From P36-A1 sp049478495 (GTDB lineage: Bacteria > Bacillota_I > Bacilli_A > JAJDGJ01): a DNA stretch of 64,000 bases. Location of the stretch: positions 186,001 through 250,000 of the forward strand of contig NZ_CP168083.1 in NCBI RefSeq assembly GCF_049478495.1, read 5' to 3'. This document shows, piece by piece, positions 1 to 8,508 of this stretch (positions are counted from its first letter, which is position 1; each line of letters opens with the position of its first letter). A program made the translations under genes and the position numbers. The notes beneath the pieces were generated by a model. The model saw only the letters and a program-made list of their open reading frames with translations, did not search any database and was not told where the DNA came from.

Positions 1-112
1 CTAAACTAGTTTTAAAGTAGACATAATGTGAATGTATCTTTCAAGGAATGCTTTAAGTGTTATTTTAGTGTATAATTATTAAGAATAAATAGTTGAAAAG
101 GATGGTAAATAA

Positions 113-1030
113 ATGAAATATCAAAAAAGTGATATGATGACAACAATAACAGGTTTCCTAATGGCAATTGCAGATAGTGTACCTGGTGTAAGTGGTGGGA
201 CTATTGCCTATGTAATGGGTAAATATGAAGACTTTGTCAATGCAATTTCTTCAATGTCTTCAAAAGCAAATAAAGAAGATCGAAAAAAAGGAATCGAGTT
301 TTTAATCAAATTATTAATGGGTTGGATTGTTGGTATGGGACTAGCTATTACTATAGTATCTACTCAAGTAACACATAAACCATATGAGATGACATCATTA
401 TTTCTAGGGTTTGTAATTGTTTCAATTCCTTTTATAGTTAAGGAAGAAAAGCTGATGAGTAAGATTAGTCTCAAAGGAATCTTACTTACAATTATTGGAA
501 TATTATTTGTCTATTTAGTATCTTCTTCAACTGCAGGAGCTGTTAATTTAGGAGAAGAAGGTTCAATAGTTAAATATCTGTATATCTTTGTAGCGGGTAT
601 GGTAGCAATATGTGCTATGGTTTTACCTGGAATCTCTGGATCTACATTCTTACTAATCTTTGGTTTGTATGTACCAATAATTACTGCAGTAAAAAATGTT
701 ATGAAATTTAACTTTGAAAGTTTAGATATATGTATAGTTTTTGGTTTAGGTGTGCTTATTGGTTTATTTTACTTTTCAAAATTAGTAAAATATTTATTGA
801 ACAATTATCGTTCATTATCAGTATTCTTTGTTGTAGGACTTATGATAGGTTCTATATATGCAATATGTATTGGACCAACAAGTTTAACTGATGAAATTAC
901 AAAACAAAGTTTAAATCTAGCACCACTAGGTTTATCTAATTTTAAAGTAATATGGTTTGTAGTTGGAATTATTTTTATATTAGCATTAGAACAATTAAAA
1001 CATAAAATGGAGGGAAATAAAAATGAATAA
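113..1030 (+). CDS. DUF368 family membrane protein, probable polyprenyl-phosphate translocase
   Basis: A polytopic inner membrane protein of 305 residues with about eight to nine hydrophobic segments. The N-terminal motif AIADSVPGVSGGTIAYVMG, and its echo VLPGISGSTFLLIFG near residue 170, are the paired glycine/proline signatures of the DUF368 family. Members of this family have been shown to return undecaprenyl phosphate across the membrane for wall polymer synthesis (PopT type); applying that here is by family. A TATAAT box at 71-76 and an AAAGGATGG ribosome site lie upstream of the ATG. The last 8 bases overlap the next gene, so the two are probably cotranscribed. Confidence 0.88.
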   Translation: MKYQKSDMMTTITGFLMAIADSVPGVSGGTIAYVMGKYEDFVNAISSMSSKANKEDRKKGIEFLIKLLMGWIVGMGLAITIVSTQVTHKPYEMTSLFLGFVIVSIPFIVKEEKLMSKISLKGILLTIIGILFVYLVSSSTAGAVNLGEEGSIVKYLYIFVAGMVAICAMVLPGISGSTFLLIFGLYVPIITAVKNVMKFNFESLDICIVFGLGVLIGLFYFSKLVKYLLNNYRSLSVFFVVGLMIGSIYAICIGPTSLTDEITKQSLNLAPLGLSNFKVIWFVVGIIFILALEQLKHKMEGNKNE

Positions 1031-2210
1031 TTTTGTATATCAAAGAAAAACGGAACTAGTATTTGGTCAAGATATGTTAGAGAAATTACCTACAGAAATA
1101 AAAAAATATGGAAACAAAGTTCTTTTAACTTATGGAATGAGCAGTATTAAAAGAAATGGCTTATATGATCAAGTTGTAACATTATTAAATGATAATAATA
1201 TAGAATTTATAGAATTATCAGGTATTAAGCCTAATCCTGAAGTAACGACAGTTAGAGAGGGTGTTAAGCTTATAAACGAGCATAATATTGATTTTATACT
1301 AGCAGTAGGTGGGGGTAGTGTAATCGATAATTCTAAACATATGATTTTAGCACAAGCCTGTAAACAAGATATTTGGGATTTAATATTAGATCCTTCTAAA
1401 GCAAAGACTGAATCTAAGTTTATTCCACTAGGAACAATACTAACTATTTCAGCAACAGGATCAGAAATGAATTGTGGTGGAGTTGTTACTAATCCAGAAA
1501 CATGTGATAAAATGTCAATAGGACATCCTGAACTAGCTCCAGTATTCTCATTCTTAGATCCTAATCAACTTACTACATTACCACCAAAACAAAGAGTTGC
1601 TGGTCTAGCTGATACATTATCTCATCTATTAGAAAACTACTTTACATCACATAATGATGAAGGTTTTCCAGATAGAATGGCAGAAGCTATGATGCTTAAT
1701 TTGATTAATTATGGAAGTGATTACTTAAGTAAACCAGATAATTATGAATCAAATGCACAAGTAATGCTTAGTGCTACATATGCCTTAAATGGAGTAACAG
1801 GTCTAGGTAAAAAAGGTGGAGAGTGGAGTGTTCATAGTATAGAGCATGATTTAAGTGCAGTTACTGATATAACTCATGGAATTGGCCTTGCATTGATTCA
1901 TCCATATGTTTTAGATGTCTTTTTAAATAAAGATATTGAACAAGGACTTAGTCTAATTAAGTTTGTAAATATTGGTAAAAATGTCTTCCATTTAACTGGA
2001 ACAGATGAAGAAGTAGCAGTAAAAGCTAATCAATGTTTAAAAGATACTTTCTTTGGTTGGATTGAAAAAACAAAACTTGTAGATTACGATATTATCGATT
2101 TTGATTTTGATACATCTATTAATAAATTAATAGATACTAAGCAAACAAATGATATCTATCATGAATTTACAAAAGCTGACTTACTTTATATTTATACATC
2201 ACTATCATAA
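1023..2210 (+). CDS. Iron-containing alcohol dehydrogenase (butanol dehydrogenase/YqhD type)
   Basis: A cytoplasmic NAD(P)H-dependent dehydrogenase of 395 residues, the usual length for group III iron alcohol dehydrogenases. The nucleotide-binding loop GGGSVIDNSKHM is near residue 96. Metal ligands are visible as the Asp and His of ADTLSHLLENYF near 196 and the His residues of HSIEHDLSAVTDITHG near 275-290. It probably reduces aldehydes in fermentation or detoxification; the substrate cannot be read from sequence. A GGAGGG ribosome site lies inside the end of the DUF368 gene, which it overlaps by 8 bases. Confidence 0.93.
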   Translation: MNNFVYQRKTELVFGQDMLEKLPTEIKKYGNKVLLTYGMSSIKRNGLYDQVVTLLNDNNIEFIELSGIKPNPEVTTVREGVKLINEHNIDFILAVGGGSVIDNSKHMILAQACKQDIWDLILDPSKAKTESKFIPLGTILTISATGSEMNCGGVVTNPETCDKMSIGHPELAPVFSFLDPNQLTTLPPKQRVAGLADTLSHLLENYFTSHNDEGFPDRMAEAMMLNLINYGSDYLSKPDNYESNAQVMLSATYALNGVTGLGKKGGEWSVHSIEHDLSAVTDITHGIGLALIHPYVLDVFLNKDIEQGLSLIKFVNIGKNVFHLTGTDEEVAVKANQCLKDTFFGWIEKTKLVDYDIIDFDFDTSINKLIDTKQTNDIYHEFTKADLLYIYTSLS

Positions 2211-2226
2211 TAAATAGGGGAAAACT

Positions 2227-2838
2227 ATGGAAAAAATAGATTATAAAAAACAATATAAGGATATTTATATTGCTAAAAAAAAGCCACAAATAATAGATGT
2301 TGAAGCTTATAAATATATTTGTGTAGAATATTTAGGAAATCCTAATAATGAACAGTTTAATGATGTAATGAAAGCATTATATTCTATGTCATATACAGTA
2401 AAAATGAAATCTAAAAATTTAAAAGATTACTATGACTATGTAGTATTTCCTTTAGAAGGTTATTGGACCTTACAAGATCCTTCTAAAGGGTTAAATAAAG
2501 ATAATTTCAAGTCTATAATGATGATAAGACAACCAGATTTCTTAAATGAACAGTTGTTTGAAGACTATAAAAAAATAATCAAATTAAAAAATTCTGAAAA
2601 TTCATATATAGATAAATTAGAACTAAAAGAAATTACAGAAGGTCTTTCAATTCAAATGTTGCATGTTGGTCCATATGATACAGAAGTAGAAACTTTTAGT
2701 ATTATGCAAGAATTTGCAGAAAAGAATAATTTAGAAAGATCTTCATTAAATCACAAAGAAATATACTTAAGTGATCCAAGAAAAACAGCACCAGAAAAAT
2801 TAAAGACAACTTTAAGATTTTCAGTAAAAGCAAAATAA
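2227..2838 (+). CDS. GyrI-like small-molecule-binding domain protein
   Basis: A soluble protein of 203 residues resembling the GyrI-like/SOUL-type ligand-binding family in its stand-alone form. Visible features are a YKYICVEYLGNP strand near residue 28, the FPLEGYWTL segment near 77 and the MLHVGPYDTE segment near 138, a typical conserved strand of the second half. It has no DNA-binding domain, so it is likely a binding or hydrolase-like protein rather than a regulator. It follows the alcohol dehydrogenase by 16 bases and ends the operon before the hairpin at 2851-2875. Confidence 0.82.
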   Translation: MEKIDYKKQYKDIYIAKKKPQIIDVEAYKYICVEYLGNPNNEQFNDVMKALYSMSYTVKMKSKNLKDYYDYVVFPLEGYWTLQDPSKGLNKDNFKSIMMIRQPDFLNEQLFEDYKKIIKLKNSENSYIDKLELKEITEGLSIQMLHVGPYDTEVETFSIMQEFAEKNNLERSSLNHKEIYLSDPRKTAPEKLKTTLRFSVKAK

Positions 2839-2850
2839 ATATTTACTAAA

Positions 2851-2880
2851 AGACGATATTATTAAAATATCGTCTTATTT
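2851..2880 (+). terminator. Rho-independent terminator after the GyrI-like gene
   Basis: A perfect 10-bp stem (AGACGATATT at 2851-2860 with AATATCGTCT at 2866-2875) with a 5-base loop, followed by a T-rich tract. It closes the operon that starts at 113. Confidence 0.85.
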
Positions 2881-2912
2881 ATTGAAAAAGTGCACAAATT
2901 TAGCAAAATAAC

Positions 2913-2941
2913 TTTACAAGTATTTTTAAAAATGCTATTAT
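2913..2941 (+). promoter_or_regulatory. Promoter of the tRNA-Asp/tRNA-Gly unit
   Basis: A TTTACA -35 box at 2913-2918, a 17-base spacer and a TATTAT -10 box at 2936-2941, ending 14 bases before the tRNA-Asp 5' end. It has the same -35 hexamer and spacing as the promoter of the second tRNA-Gly copy at 21552-21580. Confidence 0.8.
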
Positions 2942-2955
2942 ATAAAGGCATTAGG

Positions 2956-3031
2956 GGTCCAGTGGTGTAGTGGTTAACATGCCGCTCTGTCACAGCGGAG
3001 ATCGCGGGTTCGAGTCCCGTCTGGACCGCCA
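2956..3031 (+). tRNA. tRNA-Asp (GTC)
   Basis: A complete cloverleaf. The acceptor stem GGTCCAG pairs with CTGGACC (3021-3027). The anticodon loop CTGTCAC gives anticodon GTC at 2989-2991, and the T arm is GCGGGTTCGAGTCCCGT. The discriminator base is G and CCA is encoded at 3029-3031. It lies 3 bases before tRNA-Gly, so the two are cotranscribed. Confidence 0.97.
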
Positions 3032-3034
3032 TTT

Positions 3035-3108
3035 GCGGGTGTAGTTTAATGGTAGAACTTCAGCCTTCCAAGCTGACTGTGAGAGTTCGATTCTCTTCAC
3101 CCGCTCCA
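3035..3108 (+). tRNA. tRNA-Gly (TCC), copy 1
   Basis: The acceptor stem GCGGGTG pairs with CACCCGC, the loop CTTCCAA gives anticodon TCC at 3067-3069, and CCA is encoded at 3106-3108. All 74 bases are identical to the copy at 21596-21669, which lies beyond the ABC-transporter island. A terminator follows. Confidence 0.97.
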
Positions 3109-3118
3109 TTAAAAATAC

Positions 3119-3164
3119 AAAAGCTTTTATAATTGCCTACAAGGTAGTTTAAAAGCTTTTTTTT
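3119..3164 (+). terminator. Terminator of the tRNA operon
   Basis: An 11-bp stem (AAAAGCTTTTA at 3119-3129 with TAAAAGCTTTT at 3150-3160), a smaller inner stem and a run of T. Confidence 0.8.
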
Positions 3165-3186
3165 ATTGTAAATATCAATGACACTA

Positions 3187-3222
3187 TGATAGGATACCTC
3201 TAAAGTGGACAGTGTAAAAAAA
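3187..3222 (+). repeat. Solitary IS end (left-end remnant)
   Basis: About 35 bases match the left terminal repeat of the IS at 5931 with a single mismatch (TGATAGGATACC here, TGATATGATACC there), including the shared CTAAAGTGGACAGTG core and following A run. No transposase gene follows. This marks an older insertion or a deletion product of the same element. Confidence 0.8.
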
Positions 3223-3261
3223 ATTCCATTGCTTAAGCCAGTCAGATACTGAAAATATAGA

Positions 3262-3465
3262 ATGTGCAAAAACAATTTCATATATATTTATGATTACTAT
3301 GATTATTACTCCATAGAAGAAAGTTTTATTGTAGAAAAGGTAAATGAATATAATTTAATATATTTTGGAAGTATAAATGAGAAAAGTGACTTACCAAACA
3401 CACCATCAGATATAAATGTTAAAAATTATGATGAAATTATTAATGTAAAGCTTATTATAAAATAG
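3262..3465 (+). CDS. Short hypothetical ORF or gene fragment next to the IS remnant
   Basis: 67 codons with no recognisable domain. It starts about 40 bases after a solitary IS end, has no convincing ribosome binding site, and ends just before a bidirectional hairpin. The sequence is acidic and Tyr/Ile rich. It may be the tail of a gene cut by the IS-mediated event, or it may not be coding. Confidence 0.25.
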   Translation: MCKNNFIYIYDYYDYYSIEESFIVEKVNEYNLIYFGSINEKSDLPNTPSDINVKNYDEIINVKLIIK

Positions 3466-3472
3466 CATAAAA

Positions 3473-3507
3473 AAAACTAGAATGTTTCTATATCATTCTA
3501 GCTTTTT
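3473..3507 (-). terminator. Bidirectional terminator ending the minus-strand ABC operon
   Basis: An 8-bp perfect stem (CTAGAATG at 3477-3484 with CATTCTAG at 3494-3501), with a strong T run on the minus strand and a shorter one on the plus strand. Confidence 0.75.
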
Positions 3508-3513
3508 ATAATA

Positions 3514-3885
3514 TTAATTTTTAGTAGCATTTTCTAAATCATCTTTTATACTTGTTAAAACTTTAGTAACTGATTCTTTAAATAAAGTAATCTCCATTTT
3601 TTTGCTTTCAGCCGTTAAATCGATTATTTGCATTAGTTTTATATCTATTTTATCTTCTATATTTTTTGGTACATCATCTAAATTATGATTAATAATTTTA
3701 TTAGATAAACCACTAATATCTTGTAATTTTTCTTTAATATTATTGGTGTTAGTTTCATTAACCTTTAACTCTAATTCATTAATTTTCTTTTTATAGTCTT
3801 CCAAATTTTTTGTATTACTACTATTATTTGAACAACCTAAATTTAAAACTAATATTAGTAAACACACACTTAAAATTTTTTTCAT
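3514..3885 (-). CDS. Small lipoprotein of the bacteriocin-type ABC operon
   Basis: A predicted lipoprotein of 123 residues. The N-terminus MKKILSVCLLILVLNLGC carries a clear lipobox (LNLGC). The mature part is Lys/Glu/Asn rich with heptad-like spacing and is probably helical or coiled coil. The ATG at 3885 is preferred because AAGGTG lies 6 bases upstream; a GTG at 3894 in frame is too close to that site. It starts 5 bases after the ABC ATPase stop. A role in immunity or as a transporter accessory is inferred from position only. Confidence 0.72.
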   Translation of the reverse strand: MKKILSVCLLILVLNLGCSNNSSNTKNLEDYKKKINELELKVNETNTNNIKEKLQDISGLSNKIINHNLDDVPKNIEDKIDIKLMQIIDLTAESKKMEITLFKESVTKVLTSIKDDLENATKN

Positions 3886-3890
3886 ATCAT

Positions 3891-4520
3891 TCACCTTTTC
3901 AATATATATTTTCTATTGCACCAATTTGCAACATACTGATCATGAGTTACAATTATTATTGTTTTATGATCATTTCTTAGTTTCATAAGCAGCTCTAATA
4001 TTTCATCTCTTGTTTTAGAGTCTAATGATCCAGTAGGCTCATCAGCTAAAATAATATTACAATCCTTTAAAAGGATACGAGCAATTGCAATCCTTTGTTG
4101 CTCACCACCAGATAATGTATAGATCTTTTTTTGTTTAAAAGCTAACATACCAACTTCATTTAGGACTTTATCAATTGCTTCATTACAATTTTTTCTTTTT
4201 TTTCTATCTGGTATAGATAGCTTTAGATTATTTAAGACTGTTTCATCATCAATTAAAGCAAAGTTTTGAAATATATATCCAATTTCATTTTTCATAATAG
4301 CTGTTTTATTTTTATCTTTAAATGATTTAACATTCTTATTCATTAATAAATATTCACCACTATCATAATTTTCTAGTAAACCAATTATATTAAGTATAGT
4401 TGATTTACCGCAACCACTTTCACCAGTGAAAGCAACACACTCGCCACTATTTATAGAAAAACTAATATTTTCAAATATAGGGGTGTCATAACCTTTTGAT
4501 ATATTTTTAAAAACTATCAT
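3891..4520 (-). CDS. ABC transporter ATP-binding protein (bacteriocin export/immunity type)
   Basis: A 209-residue ATPase of the MacB/LolD-like group, similar in design to those paired with DUF1430 permeases in lactococcin-972-type loci. Walker A is GESGCGKST (residue ~35), the signature is LSGGEQQR (~135), Walker B is IILADEPTGSLD (~157), and VTHDQ is the H-loop region. Its ATG overlaps the TAA stop of the upstream permease fragment (TAATG) with AAGGAG ahead. The partner permease is interrupted by an IS, so the complete transporter is probably not made from this locus. Confidence 0.88.
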   Translation of the reverse strand: MIVFKNISKGYDTPIFENISFSINSGECVAFTGESGCGKSTILNIIGLLENYDSGEYLLMNKNVKSFKDKNKTAIMKNEIGYIFQNFALIDDETVLNNLKLSIPDRKKRKNCNEAIDKVLNEVGMLAFKQKKIYTLSGGEQQRIAIARILLKDCNIILADEPTGSLDSKTRDEILELLMKLRNDHKTIIIVTHDQYVANWCNRKYILKR

Positions 4521-5842
4521 TATATATTATCTCCTTTTAAAATGTTTAAGATGCTCTTTTTTTCTAATTTATTAACAATTTTATATGAGATAAGTATGAT
4601 TAATAAATTAATAAAAATAATGAAAAATAAGTAATTTACTGTCAATGAACCACTTTTACTCATTAGTAAATATAGCCAAATTAGCCATGTAGTTAATAAG
4701 AAACAAAATATTAAAAATAATAGTAATGATTGGTATCTTGCTAATAGTGAATAACCAGAAGTTTTTTTAATCATTATTTCTTTAATCATAGAACCTATAT
4801 AAATATTAATAATATTGTATATAAAATAAATAATTACTAAAAGAAAGATTACAAGAGCAATTGTTATAATTAGTTGTCCTGTAGCCATTGTATCTTCAAG
4901 ATGACTGTATTCAACTGACTTATTGAATAAGCCTGTATATAAGCCATCTTCAGAAAATATTTTTTTATTATTAATTGAATTCATTATATTAGTGTAATTT
5001 TTATCATAGGAACTATTACTATCATACTTAAGAAAAATTAATCTTGAATCTACTTTTACTTCATTCTCTATAAAATCATCACTGTATACTACTATAATCG
5101 CCTTATGCATACCAGTATTTGCATTATCTAATAGTGCACCAACGAATATGTTTTTATCATCAGTTTCAGTAGCGTTACAATCTTTAATTTTTACATCTTT
5201 ATCATTTCTATCGATAATGCATCGAGATTTCATAATTTTATCTTTTTGATTCCATAAACTACTAGGAATTAAAACATTTATATCATTACTTTTAATATGC
5301 ATAGACAAATCATTAATTTTCAAATATTCATTATTTACGGTTATTGCTGAATACTTATCTACTTCAACATCTTTAATTTTGTTTGCTGAAAGTTCTCCAT
5401 ACATTTCTGTTTCATAGTCTGAAAACTCATTATTATCAAAATAGACTAAAGAACTATTTTTGAACTGTTTATAAATATCATTAAGATAGTCTACTGTTAT
5501 ATTAGAACCAAGTAAATCATCATTTATAGTTAAATTGGCATAATTTTTGGAAAAATTCCATTTAGATTTTTGATACTCTAATAAAGTACTATCTTCAATA
5601 TTACCTAACAATTGATATCCTGTTATTGAAATTAGGATGATAATTAAAAACGATAAGATCCTAAATATATTAAAAGGAATTTTCAAATTAACTCTTCCTT
5701 TTAATTCAGAAATATTTAACTTTTTATTTAAGCTATAGCATAATATAATTGCAATAATCCATTGTGTTAATATAAATAGTCCAAAGTTTCTTATTAATAA
5801 GAAAGAATCAACTTTTATAAATGTTATAAGAAAAAATGACAA
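4520..5842 (-). pseudogene. 3' part of an IS-interrupted DUF1430-like bacteriocin-associated permease
   Basis: The C-terminal 440 residues of a membrane protein. It has two to three N-terminal hydrophobic segments, an extracytoplasmic region of about 230 residues, and three C-terminal membrane segments (about residues 320-435). The phrase ISELKGR between the first segments and the overall order recall DUF1430/bacteriocin-associated integral membrane proteins. The frame is open further upstream to 5930, where the IS begins. Removing the IS and one ATG target copy joins this frame to the fragment at 8321-7750, giving about 659 residues, close to full family length. Translation from a TTG at 5842 is possible but unproven. 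Confidence 0.82.
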
Positions 5843-6000
5843 AAGTAGTAATAAAATACTCGTTAATATAAGTTGATTTAAGTAGAGATATTTAAAAGCA
5901 TTTGTAAAATTACTATACAGTTTTAAAATGTGATATGATACCTCTAAAGTGGACAGTGTAAAAAAACAAATTACACTAAATATTTTGGAGGTGTTTTATT

Positions 6001-6711
6001 ATGGGAAGAAAAGCTAAATTCAGTTTTGAGATAAAGATGAAAACTGTATTAGACATAGTTGGTGGGGTCGAATCAGTTAGTAATGCTGCGTATAGATTAA
6101 CTGTAAATGAATCCACTATAAGAAGATGGTTAAATAAATATATAAGCAATGGTGAACAAGCATTGATAACCAATAAATTTAATAAGTCTTATTCAACTGA
6201 TTTGAAAAATTATGCAATTAATGATTATATTAATGGATTAGGTTCTTTAAATGATATCATCGGTAAATATAATATAAGCTCAATCAGTATTTTACAATCT
6301 TGGATTAATAAGTATAATAATCATATAGAAACAAAGGCTCATAAGCCTTTAGAAAGTAATGGTGTCTATATGAAAGACAATAATAAATATACTTATGATC
6401 AAAAGTTAGCTATTGCAAAATATTGTATTGAAAATAGCTTAAATTATATCGATACTGCTAGTAAGTATAAAACTAGTTATTCTAACGTTTACAATTGGAC
6501 TAGAAAATATTTAAAGGATGGAGTTGATGGTTTAAAAGATAATCGTGGTCGCAAGAAAGATGATAGTGAATTAGATGAAATTGAACTACTTCAGCGTGAT
6601 AATTCAAGACTAAAAAGAGAATTGGAATTGAAAGAACTAGAGAATAAAATTCTAAAAAAGCTAGAAGAGAAAGAAAGGAGCGTGTTACTTTCACGCCGAA
6701 AAATGAAATAG
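6001..6711 (+). CDS. IS3-family transposase OrfA (helix-turn-helix protein)
   Basis: 236 residues. Two winged or simple helix-turn-helix units bind the element's ends: one near residues 15-50 (NAAYRLTVNESTIRRWLNKY), one near 135-175 (DTASKYKTSYSNVYNWTRKY). The C-terminal segment is a leucine-zipper-like coiled coil (about 190-225). A GGAGGTG ribosome site precedes the ATG by 8-9 bases. The frame passes through AAAAAAG at 6654-6660, where -1 slippage would create the OrfAB transposase. Confidence 0.92.
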   Translation: MGRKAKFSFEIKMKTVLDIVGGVESVSNAAYRLTVNESTIRRWLNKYISNGEQALITNKFNKSYSTDLKNYAINDYINGLGSLNDIIGKYNISSISILQSWINKYNNHIETKAHKPLESNGVYMKDNNKYTYDQKLAIAKYCIENSLNYIDTASKYKTSYSNVYNWTRKYLKDGVDGLKDNRGRKKDDSELDEIELLQRDNSRLKRELELKELENKILKKLEEKERSVLLSRRKMK

Positions 6712-7688
6712 AATATGAATTAGTAAAGGCATTTTATAGTGAAGGAATTAGTATTAAATTTACTTGTAAAATATTAAAACTAAATAGAAGTAGTTATTAC
6801 AAATGGTTAAAAAGATCAGAATCAAAGCAAGATATAGAAAATATAGAAATCTATAAGTTTATTAAGCAAAAACAAGAGGAATATAAATATATATTTGGTT
6901 ATAGAATAATGTGTGCAATGGTTAATAGAGAATTTTGCGCAAATTATAATCCTAAAAGAATATATCGTATTATGAAAATATCAAACCTTCAGGCAAAAAT
7001 TAGAAAGAGCTCTAAACCAAAATATATTAGAAGTACTCCTGAAGTAGTTGCACAAAATATTATGAACAGAGATTTTAGCACTAATTTACCAAATGAAAAA
7101 TGGTGTTGTGATGTTACTGAGTTTAAAATATCATCAACAGGATTAAAACTATATTTGGCAGCTATTATAGATTTGTTTGATAATACAATAGTTGGATATC
7201 AAATATCCGAAAGAAACGATAATATATTAGTATTCGATGCATATAGAGAAGCAATAAATAATAACCCTAATTCTAAAGCTATGTTTCATAGCGATAGAGG
7301 TTATCAGTTCACATCAAAAGCATTTAAAAGAATGTTGGAAGATCAAAACATGGTACAAAGTATGTCACGAGTTGGAAGGTGTATAGATAATGGTCCAATC
7401 GAGAAATTCTGGGCAATACTAAAAACTGAAATGGTAGATTACAATAAAGCAAATAGTATATCTGAGTTAAAAGATTATATTATTGAACACATATACTTCT
7501 ATAATAATATAAGATTACAACCTAGATTTAACTATAAAACACCAATAGAAGTTAGAAATGAAGCTTTAGATCAGATTAAAAATAATTTAGTGGTTGTAAC
7601 TTATCCAATCGTTCCAAATCCTAAAGTGGTTAAATACTGGGAAAATATAGATAGAAAAAACAATATAACTCAAACAACTTGTGTTTAA
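6660..7688 (+). CDS. IS3-family transposase OrfB (integrase catalytic part, made by frameshift)
   Basis: This reads in the -1 frame relative to OrfA from the slippery AAAAAAG. No ATG, GTG or TTG start exists before 6909, so the full product must come from frameshifting. The reading shows an HTH_21-type region (RSSYYKWLK, IFGYRIM) and the rve catalytic core: first Asp in CCDVTEF, second in HSDRGYQF, Glu in NGPIEKFWAILKTE. The end, FYNNIRLQPRFNYKTPIE, is the normal IS150-group C-terminus. An annotation starting at the ATG at 6909 would lose about 80 residues. Confidence 0.9.
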   Translation, partial: ARRERKERVTFTPKNEIEYELVKAFYSEGISIKFTCKILKLNRSSYYKWLKRSESKQDIENIEIYKFIKQKQEEYKYIFGYRIMCAMVNREFCANYNPKRIYRIMKISNLQAKIRKSSKPKYIRSTPEVVAQNIMNRDFSTNLPNEKWCCDVTEFKISSTGLKLYLAAIIDLFDNTIVGYQISERNDNILVFDAYREAINNNPNSKAMFHSDRGYQFTSKAFKRMLEDQNMVQSMSRVGRCIDNGPIEKFWAILKTEMVDYNKANSISELKDYIIEHIYFYNNIRLQPRFNYKTPIEVRNEALDQIKNNLVVVTYPIVPNPKVVKYWENIDRKNNITQTTCV

Positions 7689-7727
7689 GCTATATTGCAA
7701 TGTTAAGAATTTAATTATTTACACTGT

Positions 7728-8321
7728 CTACTTGACGGGTGTCAGTTCAATGTTTATTTTCTTTTTTTGTTTGTTGTACTCAATAATAAAAGAAAGTAAT
7801 AATATTGAAATAACTAATATAAGAATAACATCAAATATAAAATCGATATCATTTGATTTTACTACATGTACTAAATATGCTTCAAAGCCAACTTCATCTA
7901 AAGACTTTTTTAAAACATCATAGTCTTTATCTTTAGAAGTTATACTATATGATCTAAATCCATTAACTATATGATCTTTGTTTAGTTGTTCAGTTCTAAC
8001 ATTACTTTGGAAAAAATTTACTTTATTTTCAAAATCATTTAATCCTTTATCATACTTATTTTTAGTAGTAGTATAAGGATCATAATTTTTGATTTGATAA
8101 ATTACTGTTTCATTATTTTCTATTGATAAATAAGATATATTAAGACTGTTTTTTTCAGCATAATTAATTAAATTAGAAAGGCTATTTCCTCTTTTTAATA
8201 AGACAGAAACATATTCATTATTTTCTTTACCAATATTTTGTATATCAGCATAGTTATTATCAAACTGTTTAATTAAAATACTTAAACATAATATAAAAAT
8301 TAGTATTATATTTTTTTTCAT
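7728..8321 (-). pseudogene. 5' part of the IS-interrupted DUF1430-like permease
   Basis: 197 codons. There is an N-terminal membrane segment (residues 4-20), an extracytoplasmic region of about 140 residues, then a second membrane segment near 165-182. The last codons (ELTPVK and the TAG stop) are read from the IS right end. Native sequence ends at 7750. It has a strong AAAGGAGG ribosome site before the ATG. Rejoined to the fragment at 5930-4520 the frame is continuous (native junction KINI then LKLYSNF). The promoter region upstream holds a 21-bp-spaced LytTR-type repeat (8424-8458). Confidence 0.82.
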
Positions 8322-8423
8322 TGTGTGCCTCCTTTATATGTATTTTGTAATTAAAAATATATTTTTTAAAATAAATAGTATTACTAGAATTATATATAAC
8401 ATTTAAAATAATAATAGTGGTCT

Positions 8424-8458
8424 TGTCTAATGTGTCATTTATATTAACAAATATGTCA
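8424..8458 (-). promoter_or_regulatory. Candidate LytTR operator upstream of the DUF1430-like operon
   Basis: TGTCA occurs at 8433-8437 and again at 8454-8458, exactly 21 bp apart. The first unit is preceded by TGTCTAA at 8424, giving TGTCTAATGTGTCA, nearly the same 14-mer as at 23818 and 23839. Spacing of 21 bp between direct repeats is the usual geometry for AgrA/ComE/BlpR-type LytTR dimers. It lies about 105-135 bp before the start at 8321. Confidence 0.65.
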
Positions 8459-8508
8459 TTTTAAAATTAAAATATCTATTTATACATAAATAATATATAG
8501 CTAATGTG

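Larger units (their letters stand above)
5931..7749 (+). mobile_element. IS3-family (IS150-group-like) insertion sequence, intact
   Basis: 1819 bp. The imperfect terminal repeats start TGATATGATACC on the left and TGAACTGACACC on the inverted right end, and share GACAGTGTAAA about 20-30 bases in. A 3-bp direct repeat ATG flanks it (5928-5930 and 7750-7752), matching the 3-4 bp duplications of this family. It carries orfA, an A6G slippery site at 6654-6660 and orfB with a complete DDE triad, so it looks active. It lies on the plus strand inside the minus-strand permease gene. A solitary copy of its left end is at 3187. Confidence 0.93.

Noticed and set aside
3060..3281. A 73-codon minus-strand ORF
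   Set aside because: It lies antisense to tRNA-Gly, its terminator and the IS scar; no ribosome site and no family.
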